A stretch of 64,000 nucleotides of DNA. Source: Streptomyces sp. TRM70350 (GTDB lineage: Bacteria; Actinomycetota; Actinomycetes; Streptomycetales; Streptomycetaceae). Positions 1 through 7,843 of the stretch are shown here, one piece after another. How positions within the stretch are numbered: the stretch's first letter is position 1; each line of letters starts with the position of its first letter. The position numbers and the translations under genes are program-made. The notes beneath the pieces are model-generated. The model saw nothing but the letters and a program-made list of their open reading frames with translations. It was not told where the DNA came from and ran no database searches. Where the stretch lies: positions 281,784 to 345,783 of the forward strand of contig NZ_JAHUXH010000007.1 in the NCBI RefSeq assembly GCF_019219825.1, in the 5' to 3' direction.

Positions 1-132
1 GAGGTTGCGCTGCGAGGGCAGGAAGGAGCGCAGGGGGTACGTCCCGTCGGTCATCCGGGCCCGCAGTTCGTCGGAGACCCGCTGGAACTCCCTGCCACCG
101 CCGTCGCCCGCTCGGGGCTGCCGAACGCTCAC
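1..132 (-). CDS. GntR-family regulator, N-terminal fragment cut by the window edge
   Basis: Only the first 44 codons are present; the rest lies beyond base 1. The segment reads FQRVSDELRARMTDGTYPL followed by SFLPSQRNL. This is the first helix and wing-helix entry of a GntR winged helix-turn-helix (ELRxxIxxGxYxxGxxLPSxRxLA pattern). The start is GTG at 132. It is the third GntR gene of the cluster after those at 1249 and 2506, all on this strand, so it is probably another DevA-type paralogue. Effector and targets cannot be read from this fragment. Confidence 0.7.
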   Translation of the reverse strand, partial: MSVRQPRAGDGGGREFQRVSDELRARMTDGTYPLRSFLPSQRNL

Positions 133-253
133 GACCCGACCGTACCGCCTGCCGCATTCCGTCCACCAGCCCACCAATTTCGGTCAACTGGTCGGGTGGA
201 GCGGGGGGTTGGTTAAGCGATCAGGCGGGGCGGGGAGACCCTCACCAAGCAAC

Positions 254-269
254 CAGTCCAATTGGACTG
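254..269. promoter_or_regulatory. Perfect 16-bp palindrome, candidate GntR operator
   Basis: CAGTCCAATTGGACTG is a perfect inverted repeat between the partial GntR gene and the small membrane gene starting at 312. The equivalent upstream regions of the two neighbouring modules hold AGTTGG-type palindromes at 2215-2229 and 3496-3510. It is a good candidate operator for one of the cluster's GntR proteins; binding is inferred, not shown. Confidence 0.5.
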
Positions 270-311
270 CCAGTTGATCGATTCACTGGAAGCGGATGGG
301 AGGTGGATGGG

Positions 312-500
312 GTGTGGATGCTTCTGTTCCAGACACTGCGGGGACTCCTGGAAGTCGGCGTCGGTCTGCTGGCACAGGCACGGCTCGGCGTGGTGGGTGT
401 GGCGCTCCTGTTCGTGATCGGCGTGGGCATACGCGCGCGCCACAGCGGACTGGCCGTGGGGGCCGTCGTGGTGCTGGCACTGCTGATGACTCAGGCCTGA
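312..500 (+). CDS. Small membrane protein linked to the GntR cluster
   Basis: 62 aa with two hydrophobic stretches (about residues 12-20 and 26-40, then 48-60) and almost no soluble part. It is a paralogue of the 62-aa protein at 2294-2482: both have a central GV(V)G-LL--VGI-A segment and end in GAVV-LALL-T. I chose GTG 312 because GGGAGG lies 8 bases upstream and this gives exactly the paralogue's length; ATG 318 is possible. The 3' end overlaps the convergent hydrolase gene by 10 bases. Function unknown; it sits divergent to, and probably is regulated by, a GntR protein. Confidence 0.7.
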   Translation: MWMLLFQTLRGLLEVGVGLLAQARLGVVGVALLFVIGVGIRARHSGLAVGAVVVLALLMTQA

Positions 501-1249
501 CCCCGGACCGCCTCCAGCACCGTCTGCAACGAGCCGACGACTTCTGTGGCACCGGCGTCGCGCAGCAGCTTCTCCTTGGCCTTGTTACGCGCGTAGCCGA
601 GAAACGGGACGCCGGCCTTCCGCGCGGCCTGAAGGTCGGAGGGTGTGTCGCCGATCATCAGCGCGGCCGAGGGAGCCGCGCCGAGGGCGTGCAGCGCGCG
701 GTTGAGGCAGTGCGGGTGGGGCTTGAGGTGGTGGAGGTCCTGGGTGCGGCCGTAGACGTGCGGCGCGAAGCAGGCGAGGAGGCCGCGGCTCGTCAGGTAC
801 GCGCGGACCACGCGGGGGGAGTTGTTGGTGGTGATCGCCAGCCGGGAGCCCACCGCCGTCCAGGTGCGTATCAGCGGGTCGGCGTAGGCGGTGGGCATCG
901 CCAGGGGCGCGGCCTTCAGTTCCTCTTTGGTGAGACGTTCCTCCAGCTCGGCCACCAGGTCACTGCCGCGCTGTCGCCGGTCGACGGCGCGCAGCACGGC
1001 GTGCGGGTCCAGGGACTGCCGCTCCCGCTCCGTCAGCAGCCCCCGCAACCCCCTCCCCTCCAGCCACTCCACGAGGTCGCTCGCCACGCCCTCCGCCGAG
1101 TGGCCGGCGAAGAGCCGGCAGATCGGGCCGTCGAAGTCCCACAGGACTACGCGCGCGTGTGCGATGAGGGCCCGCAGTCCTTCGGTGTCGTCGCGGGTCC
1201 GTGAGGTCGCCGATGTCACCTGATCAGTCTGGGTCGTATCAGAAGTCAC
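491..1249 (-). CDS. devB: HAD-family phosphatase/hydrolase DevB
   Basis: 252-aa haloacid-dehalogenase-like hydrolase. Motif I is WDFDGPI, motif II is in TTNNSP, the motif III lysine is in HHLKPHP, and motif IV is MIGDTPSDLQAARKAG, so it should be an active phosphatase of unknown substrate. The start is GTG at 1249, which shares one base with the TAG stop of the upstream GntR gene, so the two are translationally coupled. This matches the S. coelicolor devA-devB operon, in which devB is needed for aerial growth. The ORF can extend to 1300 in frame, but that part overlaps devA and is unlikely. Confidence 0.85.
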   Translation of the reverse strand: MTSDTTQTDQVTSATSRTRDDTEGLRALIAHARVVLWDFDGPICRLFAGHSAEGVASDLVEWLEGRGLRGLLTERERQSLDPHAVLRAVDRRQRGSDLVAELEERLTKEELKAAPLAMPTAYADPLIRTWTAVGSRLAITTNNSPRVVRAYLTSRGLLACFAPHVYGRTQDLHHLKPHPHCLNRALHALGAAPSAALMIGDTPSDLQAARKAGVPFLGYARNKAKEKLLRDAGATEVVGSLQTVLEAVRGQA

Positions 1250-2127
1250 TAGGAGAGTGTCAGGTCCGTCGTGATGGTTTCCCAGAGGGCGTCGAACCAC
1301 AGCTGCGACTGCTCCACGAACGCCGCGTCCCGCCGGCCCGCCTGCCGCTCGAAGGAGAACAGCAGGGACTCGGTGCCCAGGACGTCGTACATGTCCAGGG
1401 TGCCGCTCGGGTCGTCCTCCGCGCGGCGCGTGACCATGTAGTACGCCATCAGCGCCTCCGTGCCGTTGAGCAGGTACAGCTTCACCGGCGGCGTGAACGG
1501 CAGCGCGCGGAAGGTCACGCGTACGTCGATGCCGTGCGAGGTGCGCAGGGCGCGGAGGTTGTGCTGGAGGACATGGCCCTGGGCGTTGCGCTGGGCGAGC
1601 CAGCGCCTGTGGACGGGGTCCTCGTCGTCGCCGCCGCCCTCGACCGAGATGGGGAAGGCGAGGTTGATCTCCCGGGACGGCAGCAGGATGCGTACGTCGA
1701 TCGACTGCGGGTGGACGCGGCCCTCGTGGATCGCGCGGACCGGCTCGCTCAGCGCCAGCATCAGGGTCTCGGCGGTCAGGCAGGCGGCGTCGACGCGGAC
1801 GTGGGGGGCGGCGAAGGCCGCCGTCAGCCGGGGCGCGAGGCCGACCATCGTGGGCTGGGGCTCGCCGCTGCTCGCCACGGCGGGTTCCGCGATGCGCGGC
1901 GGGCTGCCCTTGCTGACGTTGCTGAGCAGGCCGTCCTCCTGGAGGGCGCGCAGGGCCTGGCGGACGGTGCCGCGTTCCACGCCGAACTCCTCGGCCAGCT
2001 CGGCCTGGGTGGGCAGGCGGTCGCCCGCCTTCAGGTCGCCGCTGCGGATACGGTCCCGCAGGGTGTCGGCGATCTCCCGGGGGGAGAGCCTTCTGCCGCC
2101 GTTCACTGCCACGTTCTCCTGGGTCAC
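1249..2127 (-). CDS. devA: GntR-family developmental regulator DevA
   Basis: About 292 aa. The N-terminal GntR wHTH runs over roughly residues 14-75 (LRDRIRSGDLKAGDRLPTQ, then FGVERGTVRQALRALQEDGL), followed by a long effector/dimer domain shared with the paralogue at 2506-3408. In S. coelicolor DevA is required for aerial hyphae and spore septation and represses its own operon. I chose GTG 2127 because conservation with the paralogue begins there (VV-x-x-E-x-V-x-V). No Shine-Dalgarno precedes it, so the message may be leaderless. An alternative GTG with GGAG upstream lies about 8 codons downstream. The devB start overlaps its stop. Confidence 0.85.
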   Translation of the reverse strand: MTQENVAVNGGRRLSPREIADTLRDRIRSGDLKAGDRLPTQAELAEEFGVERGTVRQALRALQEDGLLSNVSKGSPPRIAEPAVASSGEPQPTMVGLAPRLTAAFAAPHVRVDAACLTAETLMLALSEPVRAIHEGRVHPQSIDVRILLPSREINLAFPISVEGGGDDEDPVHRRWLAQRNAQGHVLQHNLRALRTSHGIDVRVTFRALPFTPPVKLYLLNGTEALMAYYMVTRRAEDDPSGTLDMYDVLGTESLLFSFERQAGRRDAAFVEQSQLWFDALWETITTDLTLS

Positions 2128-2214
2128 GACCAAACGCTACAACTCAAAACCATCTGATGGCAGTTGCCTGAGAGTTGTTTATGGACATCTGCCAAGTGGG
2201 GACAACTTAATCAA

Positions 2215-2229
2215 AGTTGGTTGCCAACT
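2215..2229. promoter_or_regulatory. AGTTGG-TTG-CCAACT palindrome, candidate DevA/DevE operator
   Basis: Inverted repeat with 6-bp arms and a 3-bp centre between devA and the divergent small membrane gene at 2294. Several extra AACT/AGTT half sites flank it between 2160 and 2260. DevA is known to bind its own promoter region in S. coelicolor, so this is the most likely site type. The related palindrome at 3496-3510 upstream of devE supports the assignment. Confidence 0.55.
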
Positions 2230-2293
2230 TCCCGGCAACTCGCCCGAGTTGGCGGAAGCTTTGCCTCCCCGGCAGCCAGAAGGGGGACACACC

Positions 2294-2482
2294 ATGCCAG
2301 CCCTCGCTCTCCTCTCCGCGGTCTTCGTCGTCGGCTTCGAGCAGATCGTCGCATGGCAGTACGGCGCGACCGGCGTGGTCGGCCTGCTCCTGCTCACCGT
2401 AGGAATCAAGGCGAAGAGCCCGGCCGTCAGCTCCATCGGGGCGGTCGTGCTCGCTCTCCTCGTGACCGGCCCCGCCAGGTGA
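2294..2482 (+). CDS. Small membrane protein paired with devA/devE
   Basis: 62 aa, MPALALLSAVFVV at the start, with two predicted membrane segments (about residues 2-20 and 28-40) and a hydrophobic tail with GAVVLALL. ATG 2294 is preceded by AGGGGG at a good distance. It is a paralogue of the 62-aa protein at 312-500. The gene is divergent from devA, ends 23 bases before the convergent devE stop, and lies behind the AGTTGG palindrome. Its role is unknown; repeated pairing with DevA-type regulators suggests a shared pathway, possibly sensing or modulating the same signal. Confidence 0.75.
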   Translation: MPALALLSAVFVVGFEQIVAWQYGATGVVGLLLLTVGIKAKSPAVSSIGAVVLALLVTGPAR

Positions 2483-2505
2483 ACGACCCGCACCTCCGGG
2501 AGACG

Positions 2506-3408
2506 TCAGTTCATGAGCACCAACTCCGAACTGATCGTCTCCCACAGTGCGTTGAACCAGAGGTGCGACTGCTCGACGAACGCCGCGTCGCGCAGCCCGG
2601 CGCCCTGCTCGAAGGCGAACAGCATCGACCGGGTGCCCTCGGCGTCGTACAGCTGGAGCTGCTCGTGATCGATCTCCTCCTCGCGGCGCCTGAGCGTGTA
2701 GTACGCGAACAGCGCCTCCGTGCCGTTGAGCAGGTACAGCTTCACCGGCGGTGTGAACGGCAGGGCGCGAAAGGAGACCCGCACGTCGATCCCGTGCGTG
2801 GAGCGCAGCGCCAGCAGATTGTGCTGGAGCACCTGCCCCTGGGCGTTGCGCATCGCGAGCCACCGCCGGTGCAGCCGGTCGGCGTCCGCCGGGTCCACCG
2901 CTGCCGGGAAGGCGAGGTCGATGTCCCGGCTGGGCAGCAGGACCCGTACGTCGACCTTGGCCGGTTTCAGCTCACCCGCGTGGATCCGGCGCAGCGGCTC
3001 GCCCATCGAGAGCGTGAGCGATATCGAGGTCAGGCAGAGGGCCTCGATCGCCACGTGCGGGGCCGCGAAGGCGGCCGCTATCCGCGGGGCGAGCGCCACG
3101 GTGGTGGGCTGCGGCGGGGCTTCCGGACCGGCCGGCGCCCGCTCGGGGTCGGGGGCCACCGTCGCCGGGCTCCCTTTGGACACGTTGGTGAGCAGCCGCT
3201 CCTCCTGCAGGATGCGCAGGGCCTGGCGGACCGTCCCGCGATCCACGCCGAACTCCTCGGCCAGCTGGGCCTGGGTGGGCATGCGCCGGCCCGGCTGCAG
3301 GACCCGGTCCCTGATCCGGGCGCGCAGCACGTCGGCCACCTCGCGGTGTGACATCTGTGGCGGCTGTGGCCTCTTCCGTCCACTGACGGAGACGTGTTCC
3401 CGGTCCAC
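2506..3408 (-). CDS. devE: GntR-family regulator DevE (DevA paralogue)
   Basis: About 300 aa. The wHTH is near residues 22-85 (VLRARIRDRVLQPGRRMPTQ, FGVDRGTVRQALRILQEERL), and the C-terminal domain is clearly homologous to DevA: shared blocks include QGQVLQHNL, HGIDVRVSFRALPFTPPVK and LYLLNGTEAL. From memory the S. coelicolor counterpart is devE, a duplicated DevA-like regulator with its own developmental role. The start is set to GTG 3408 by alignment with DevA. The preceding bases (TAGTGT then TTGGTT before GTG) look like a -10 element placed for a leaderless transcript; this is inferred. Confidence 0.8.
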   Translation of the reverse strand: MDREHVSVSGRKRPQPPQMSHREVADVLRARIRDRVLQPGRRMPTQAQLAEEFGVDRGTVRQALRILQEERLLTNVSKGSPATVAPDPERAPAGPEAPPQPTTVALAPRIAAAFAAPHVAIEALCLTSISLTLSMGEPLRRIHAGELKPAKVDVRVLLPSRDIDLAFPAAVDPADADRLHRRWLAMRNAQGQVLQHNLLALRSTHGIDVRVSFRALPFTPPVKLYLLNGTEALFAYYTLRRREEEIDHEQLQLYDAEGTRSMLFAFEQGAGLRDAAFVEQSHLWFNALWETISSELVLMN

Positions 3409-3495
3409 AACCAAACACTACAACTTCCCGCCATCTTGTGGCAGTTCAGAGGTGGGTGGTTATGAGTCGCTTCCAAGTGGAGATACGTACAGTGG

Positions 3496-3510
3496 AGTTG
3501 GTCACCAACT
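3496..3510. promoter_or_regulatory. AGTTGGT-C-ACCAACT palindrome upstream of devE
   Basis: Perfect 7-1-7 inverted repeat about 90 bp upstream of the devE start. The surrounding sequence resembles the leader of the 2294 small membrane gene (GTTGGT--CCAACTTC--GGCAAC order). The whole 3409-3747 gap holds this site and a short weak reading frame beginning near 3570, but no convincing gene. Confidence 0.5.
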
Positions 3511-3747
3511 TCGGCAACGTGGTCAAGAATCCCGAAGGTTGGCCACCAGGGCGGAGACCAGGAACACCATGATCGGCGGGCTGACCGGGCTCCCTTCCGG
3601 AGGGGAGCCGGGAGTTCGGTCGCTCGGCACAGTCACAACTGCACAGCGACAACTGAACAAGCAGAGTGCACAGCCACAACCGAAGAGCACGCTACGGATA
3701 GCGGAAACACGGAAAACACCCACCCGCCCCCCGGCAGGAAGGAGCAC

Positions 3748-4998
3748 TCAGAACAGGTCCGGGCACCAAGGCCGCCTGGACGTGCGCAGCAGGGCGTCGG
3801 CCGAACGGGCGGCGCCCGCTCGTTCTTCCCGCACCCGGCCCAGCGCCGCCAGCCGCACCGCCGACTCGTCGCCCAGCCACAGCGCCGCCAGATCGGCGAC
3901 GTCCAGCGTGAGGTCGGCGCTCTCGGTGCTCGGCGCGCAGGACGCGCCCTGCGCCGACGCCTGAAGCCGGTACCGCCCACCCGAGAGCCCTCCCGCGTCG
4001 ACGACCTCCAGCACCAGCGACCCCGAGCCCTCGTACGTCCGCGCCTGAAGCGCCCGTACGACGTCCAGCACCCGCACCCACAGCCAGTCGGACTGCACGG
4101 TCAGCCGGGCGGCCCGCGGGTCCGGCAGGAGCAGCGGCAGCAGGTCGTCCGGGGCCCGCCAGCCCGACTTCACCTGCGTGATCCAGTCGATGGAGCACAG
4201 GAAGTGCCACAGGGCGCGCTCGGCGGCCGGTGTCACCGCGATCAGCCAGTTCACGTCGGCCGTGTTGTGCGGCTGTTTCCTGTGCCAGTTGTCGTCCGAC
4301 TCGTAGGAGACCAGACCCTCGACCTCGCCGGTGGCCGAGCGGTACAGGGCGTAGTAGGGCTCGGTCCAGGAGCCGCCGAGGCGTACGGCGCCGGTGTTGA
4401 CCCGCCACCACAGCTCGTCGCGGCTGACCGCGCCTGGCTGGGCCCGGCGCAGGCGCTCGTGCAGTTCGGGGCCGAGCTTGCGGACGTCCTCGGCGTCCAC
4501 GAGGTCGATCCGCCCGCCGTCCGCCGGGCCCGACCAGCGGCGGTCGAGGCCGGTGCGGGTCACGTCGACGGTCCACTCGGCGGCCCAGGTGGCCGGGCCG
4601 AAGCCGTAGCGGCCGTAGATCGGGTACTCGGCGGCGATCAGCGTCGCGACGACGTCGCCGCGCTCCTTCGCCGCCGTCAGGTCCTGGGTCATCATGCGGC
4701 TGAGCAGGCCACGGCGGCGGTGCGTCGGGCTGACGGTGACGTTGGAGACGGCGTCGGCGGGCACGAAGGCGCCGCCCACGGCCGTGATCTCCTGCGCGAA
4801 GGAACGGAACGTCGCCACACACCGGTCCCCGTCGAACGCCCCCAGCAGCCGCCCCGGCACGAACTGGGGGCGCCGTGCCTCCACCTGCTCCTCGGTCAGC
4901 GTGGGCTCGCGCAGGAACCCGACGTTCATGGCGCGATGCCAGTCCTTGAACTCGGCTTCGGTGATCGGGCGTACGGGCAGCTCGTCGCGACGCGTCAT
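3748..4998 (-). CDS. Eis-like GNAT N-acetyltransferase
   Basis: 416 aa, the usual length of the Eis (enhanced intracellular survival) family: two tandem GNAT folds plus a C-terminal SCP2-like domain. The acetyl-CoA loop is visible as [15 protein letters not shown] near residues 89-103, followed by [16 protein letters not shown], typical of Eis proteins. The free C-terminal carboxylate (WCPDLF end) is the usual catalytic base in this family. Members acetylate amino groups of aminoglycosides, peptides or proteins; the physiological substrate in Streptomyces is unknown. It is a single gene with ATG start, following the devE upstream region. Confidence 0.85.
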   Translation of the reverse strand: MTRRDELPVRPITEAEFKDWHRAMNVGFLREPTLTEEQVEARRPQFVPGRLLGAFDGDRCVATFRSFAQEITAVGGAFVPADAVSNVTVSPTHRRRGLLSRMMTQDLTAAKERGDVVATLIAAEYPIYGRYGFGPATWAAEWTVDVTRTGLDRRWSGPADGGRIDLVDAEDVRKLGPELHERLRRAQPGAVSRDELWWRVNTGAVRLGGSWTEPYYALYRSATGEVEGLVSYESDDNWHRKQPHNTADVNWLIAVTPAAERALWHFLCSIDWITQVKSGWRAPDDLLPLLLPDPRAARLTVQSDWLWVRVLDVVRALQARTYEGSGSLVLEVVDAGGLSGGRYRLQASAQGASCAPSTESADLTLDVADLAALWLGDESAVRLAALGRVREERAGAARSADALLRTSRRPWCPDLF

Positions 4999-5062
4999 GA
5001 GTGCACGGTAGGCATGCGACGGGGCGGGTGTCGCGGGGTTTTCTCCCGCCCCGGCCCCACCG

Positions 5063-5150
5063 CATCAAGCCGTCACATCAAGCCGTCACAAGCCGTCACA
5101 CCAGTCCGTCACACCAAGCCGTCACACCAAGCCGTCACACCAAGCCGTCA
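5063..5150. repeat. Seven-copy 13-bp tandem repeat at the end of rsiG
   Basis: Units of CACCAAGCCGTCA (first two begin CATC, one is shortened to 10 bp, one has CAGT). Seven copies run without spacer, and the last copy ends exactly on the three bases that form the rsiG stop codon. There is no spacer diversity, so it is not CRISPR. It probably arose by slippage; copy number is expected to vary between strains. Confidence 0.85.
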
Positions 5151-5771
5151 CACCAACAGGTCGTCGACCTGCGCCTCCCCCTCCCGATACCGCCGCGCGA
5201 TCTCCGCACTGCACTGGTCCGTGGTCCGCTGCAGCCGCTGCCGCCGCCGGGAGACCTGCTGCTCGTACCGCACGAGCCGCCCCATCGCGGTGGTCAGCTC
5301 CAGGTCGGTACGCGCGTCCAGCGCGGACAGCTCGACCTCGGCCAGCATGTCCGCGGCCAGCCGCCGGTACTCCTCGTTGTGCGGGGTGCCCAGCGTGACA
5401 TGGCGCGCGGAGGAGCGGTGCCGGGCCGGGGCGTCCGTGAGGATCTCCGGCAGCCGCTCGACCACCGACGGCTCGGCCGTGTCCGGGTCCACCGGGGACG
5501 CCGGGCCCCGGCGCGCCAGCTCCGCCCGCAGGATGTCGATCCGCCCCTGGAGCAGCCGTCGTACATAACTGAGATCCGCCTCGTCGCGCTGGGCGTCCCG
5601 GCGCAGGGTGCGCAGTTCGGCCAGGCTCAGCGCGGTCAGATCGGGCGCGGGCGGATCGGGCGGCAGCTGTGGGCTGTCGGTGCGTTGCACGGGTGGCCGG
5701 AGTGATTCCTGCGCTCCCGTGTGGGTCAACGAGACAGCCCCAGGCGGCTGCCCGGTACTCGGTGTTCTCAT
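5148..5771 (-). CDS. rsiG: Anti-sigma factor RsiG (c-di-GMP dependent, WhiG partner)
   Basis: 207 aa, largely two helical segments. The RsiG signature E-x3-S-x2-R-x3-Q-x3-D occurs twice: E64-S68-R71-Q75-D79 and E170-S174-R177-Q181-D185. In S. venezuelae these twin motifs bind two intercalated c-di-GMP molecules, and the complex then holds sigma WhiG inactive, delaying sporulation. Both copies are intact here, so the protein should be functional. The N-terminal 40 residues are proline-rich and probably disordered. ATG 5771 has AGAGG close upstream. The stop codon lies in the terminal 13-bp repeat. It sits beside the dev genes in a development-rich neighbourhood. Confidence 0.92.
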   Translation of the reverse strand: MRTPSTGQPPGAVSLTHTGAQESLRPPVQRTDSPQLPPDPPAPDLTALSLAELRTLRRDAQRDEADLSYVRRLLQGRIDILRAELARRGPASPVDPDTAEPSVVERLPEILTDAPARHRSSARHVTLGTPHNEEYRRLAADMLAEVELSALDARTDLELTTAMGRLVRYEQQVSRRRQRLQRTTDQCSAEIARRYREGEAQVDDLLV

Positions 5772-5879
5772 GTGCCTCTACCGTCCCCTCGACCGGCTGT
5801 GGCAACATCGTGCCACCCCAAGTGGCCGCTATGTGACCGAGTGCCCCCGAACAGCCCCAGATGGGGGCTTAGGGATCAA

Positions 5880-5919
5880 AAAGAATGCTGGTACGGACCA
5901 AAGAATGCTGGTACGGACC
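5880..5919. repeat. Perfect 20-bp tandem duplication upstream of dtd
   Basis: AAAGAATGCTGGTACGGACC occurs twice back to back with no mismatch, ending 40 bp before the dtd start. It overlaps the likely promoter or 5' leader, so it could duplicate a regulatory element or be a neutral slippage product. Confidence 0.85.
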
Positions 5920-5959
5920 GCCTGCGAAGCCCGGTGATATCGCCCGGCATGATGGTCGT

Positions 5960-6385
5960 ATGCGTGCAGTGGTGCAGAGGGTGGACGGCGCGAGCGTCGT
6001 TGTTGACGGCGAGACCGTCGGGGAGATCATCGGTGAGGGGCTGTGCGTCCTGGTCGGCGTGACGCACGAGGACACCAAGGAGAAGGCGGCGCAGCTCGCC
6101 CGCAAGCTGTGGTCGCTGCGGATGCTGCACGACGAGAAGTCGTGCAGCGACATCGACGCCCCGCTCCTCGTGATCAGCCAGTTCACCCTGTACGGCGACG
6201 CGCGTAAGGGCCGCCGCCCCACCTGGAACGCGGCCGCGCCCGGCGACGTGGCCGAGCCGCTGGTCGACGAGGTGGTCGCGCAGCTGCGCGCGTTGGGCGC
6301 GACGGTGCAGACGGGCCGGTTCGGCGCGCGGATGCGGGTGTCGCTGACGAACGACGGCCCGTTCACCGTCCTGCTGGAGATCTAG
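5960..6385 (+). CDS. dtd: D-aminoacyl-tRNA deacylase Dtd
   Basis: 141 aa, the normal length. It hydrolyses D-amino acids (and glycine) mischarged onto tRNA. Diagnostic motifs are MRAVVQRV at the N-terminus, SQFTLYGD near residues 73-80 and the cis-Gly-Pro motif NDGPFT near the C-terminus. The start is ATG 5960, where family homology begins; an in-frame ATG at 5885 lies in the repeat and is not supported. It is divergent from rsiG and convergent with the YgfZ-like gene 18 bp away. Confidence 0.95.
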   Translation: MRAVVQRVDGASVVVDGETVGEIIGEGLCVLVGVTHEDTKEKAAQLARKLWSLRMLHDEKSCSDIDAPLLVISQFTLYGDARKGRRPTWNAAAPGDVAEPLVDEVVAQLRALGATVQTGRFGARMRVSLTNDGPFTVLLEI

Positions 6386-6403
6386 GACCGATCCAGGGGG
6401 ACT

Positions 6404-7369
6404 TCAGGGTTCTACGACGACTTCCTGGGCCGCGGCCGTCGTGTCCGCCACCAGCGGCGCGTCCACCGGCACGTTCCGCTTCACCAGCGCCAGCGCCACC
6501 GGGCCGAGCTCGTGGTGCCGTACGGACGTCGTCACAAAGCCGATCTTGCGGCCGTCCGGGCCCTCGTCCGCGAGCCGCAGCTCGGTGCCGTGCGTCGGCA
6601 GGTGCACCTCGCTGCCGTCGAGGTGGAGGAAGACCAGCCGGCGCGGCGGCTTGCCCAGGTTCTGCACCCGGGCGACGGTCTCCTGCCCCCGGTAGCAGCC
6701 CTTCTGCAGATGCACGGCGGTGCCGATCCAGCCCAGTTCGTGCGGGATGGTGCGGTGGTCGGTCTCGAAGCCGAGCCGGGGCCGGTGCTGCTCGACGCGC
6801 AGCGCCTCGTACGCCAGGATCCCGACCGCGGGCCCGGCCTGCGCGGCGTACGCCTCCAGGTCGGCGCGCGGGAGGAAGAGATCACGGCCGTACGCCGTCT
6901 CCCGTACGACGACTCCCTCCGGCACCTCGGCGATGGAACCGGCGGGCAGGTGGACGACGGCGAAGTCGGCGGTGCGGTCGGTGACCTCGACCCTGTAGAA
7001 GAACTTCATGGACTCCAGGTACGCGATCAGCGCGTCCTGGGTGCCCGGTTCGACGTGGGCCCAGACGGTCGTGCCGTCGTCCACGAGGTAGAGCGCGTGC
7101 TCGATGTGGCCGTGCGCGGACAGGATCAGCGCCTCGGTGGCCTCACCCGGGGGCAGCTCGCTGACGTGCTGGGTGAGCAGCAGATGCAGCCAGCTCAGCC
7201 GGTCCTCGCCGGAGACGGTGACGACGCCGCGGTGGGAGAGGTCGACGAAACCGGTGCCGTCGGCGAGGGCGCGCTGCTCGCGGAACAGGTCGCCGTAGTG
7301 GGCGGCGACGCCTTCGTCCACCCCTTCGGCGGGGACGGCGCCGGGCAGGGACAGCAGGGGGCTTTTCAT
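6404..7369 (-). CDS. ygfZ: YgfZ/GcvT-type folate-binding protein
   Basis: 321 aa. The family signature KGCYRGQE is at residues 223-230 within the conserved helix-turn, with the usual GcvT-like N-terminal domain (DLSHRGVVTVSGEDRLSWLH at about 43-62). YgfZ/COG0354 proteins bind tetrahydrofolate and help assemble or repair iron-sulfur clusters, with the conserved Cys (C225) important. It is followed upstream by nur on the same strand with only 9 bp between, so the two may be cotranscribed. Confidence 0.88.
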   Translation of the reverse strand: MKSPLLSLPGAVPAEGVDEGVAAHYGDLFREQRALADGTGFVDLSHRGVVTVSGEDRLSWLHLLLTQHVSELPPGEATEALILSAHGHIEHALYLVDDGTTVWAHVEPGTQDALIAYLESMKFFYRVEVTDRTADFAVVHLPAGSIAEVPEGVVVRETAYGRDLFLPRADLEAYAAQAGPAVGILAYEALRVEQHRPRLGFETDHRTIPHELGWIGTAVHLQKGCYRGQETVARVQNLGKPPRRLVFLHLDGSEVHLPTHGTELRLADEGPDGRKIGFVTTSVRHHELGPVALALVKRNVPVDAPLVADTTAAAQEVVVEP

Positions 7370-7378
7370 ACGGCAAGC

Positions 7379-7816
7379 CTACGACGTGGTACTTGAACCC
7401 TTCAGGGAACAGTCCTGGCACCGGCCGAAGATCGCGAAGTGCTTCATGTCGGTGTCGAAACCGAACTGCCGGCGCAGCTTGGCCGTGAACTCCGCGGCCA
7501 CGTCCACGTCGGCCTCGATGACGTTCTCGCAGTCCCGGCACACCAGGTGCAGGTGGTGGTGGCGGTCGGCGAGGTGGTACGTCGGCGCCCCGTGGCCCAG
7601 GTGCGCGTGGCTGACCAGCCCCAGCTCCTCCAGCAGCTCCAGCGTGCGGTACACCGTCGAAATATTGACCCCCGACGCCGTCTTCCTCACTTCCACGAGG
7701 ATGTCGTCGGGGGTCGCGTGCTCCAGGGTGTCCACGGCTTCGAGCACGAGCTGCCGCTGCGGCGTCAGCCGGTAGCCGCGCTGCCTGAGGTCACTCTTCC
7801 AGTCGGTGCTCACCAC
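7379..7816 (-). CDS. nur: Nickel-responsive Fur-family regulator Nur
   Basis: 145 aa, nearly identical in sequence to my memory of S. coelicolor Nur (MVSTDWKSDLRQRGYRLTPQ start, KHFAIFGRC near the end). The DNA-binding wHTH lies in residues 1-80. Residues matching the published metal sites are present: H70, H72 and H126 (Ni site) and H33, H86, H88, H90 (second metal site). CxxC pairs are at 93/96 and 133/136. In S. coelicolor Ni-Nur represses the Fe superoxide dismutase and nickel uptake genes. Start at 7816; another in-frame residue choice is not needed. It lies just upstream of the ygfZ-like gene. Confidence 0.93.
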   Translation of the reverse strand: MVSTDWKSDLRQRGYRLTPQRQLVLEAVDTLEHATPDDILVEVRKTASGVNISTVYRTLELLEELGLVSHAHLGHGAPTYHLADRHHHLHLVCRDCENVIEADVDVAAEFTAKLRRQFGFDTDMKHFAIFGRCQDCSLKGSSTTS

Positions 7817-7843
7817 ACCCCGAGTCTAGGGCCACCCGGAGAC

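Noticed and set aside
296..3351. Long plus-strand ORFs opposite devB, devA and devE (296-1204, 1201-2157, 2164-3351)
   Set aside because: They are antisense shadows in GC-rich DNA, without RBS or recognisable domains; the minus-strand frames encode HAD and GntR proteins.
5063..5150. Possible CRISPR array
   Set aside because: The 13-bp units are contiguous with no spacers; it is a simple tandem repeat.
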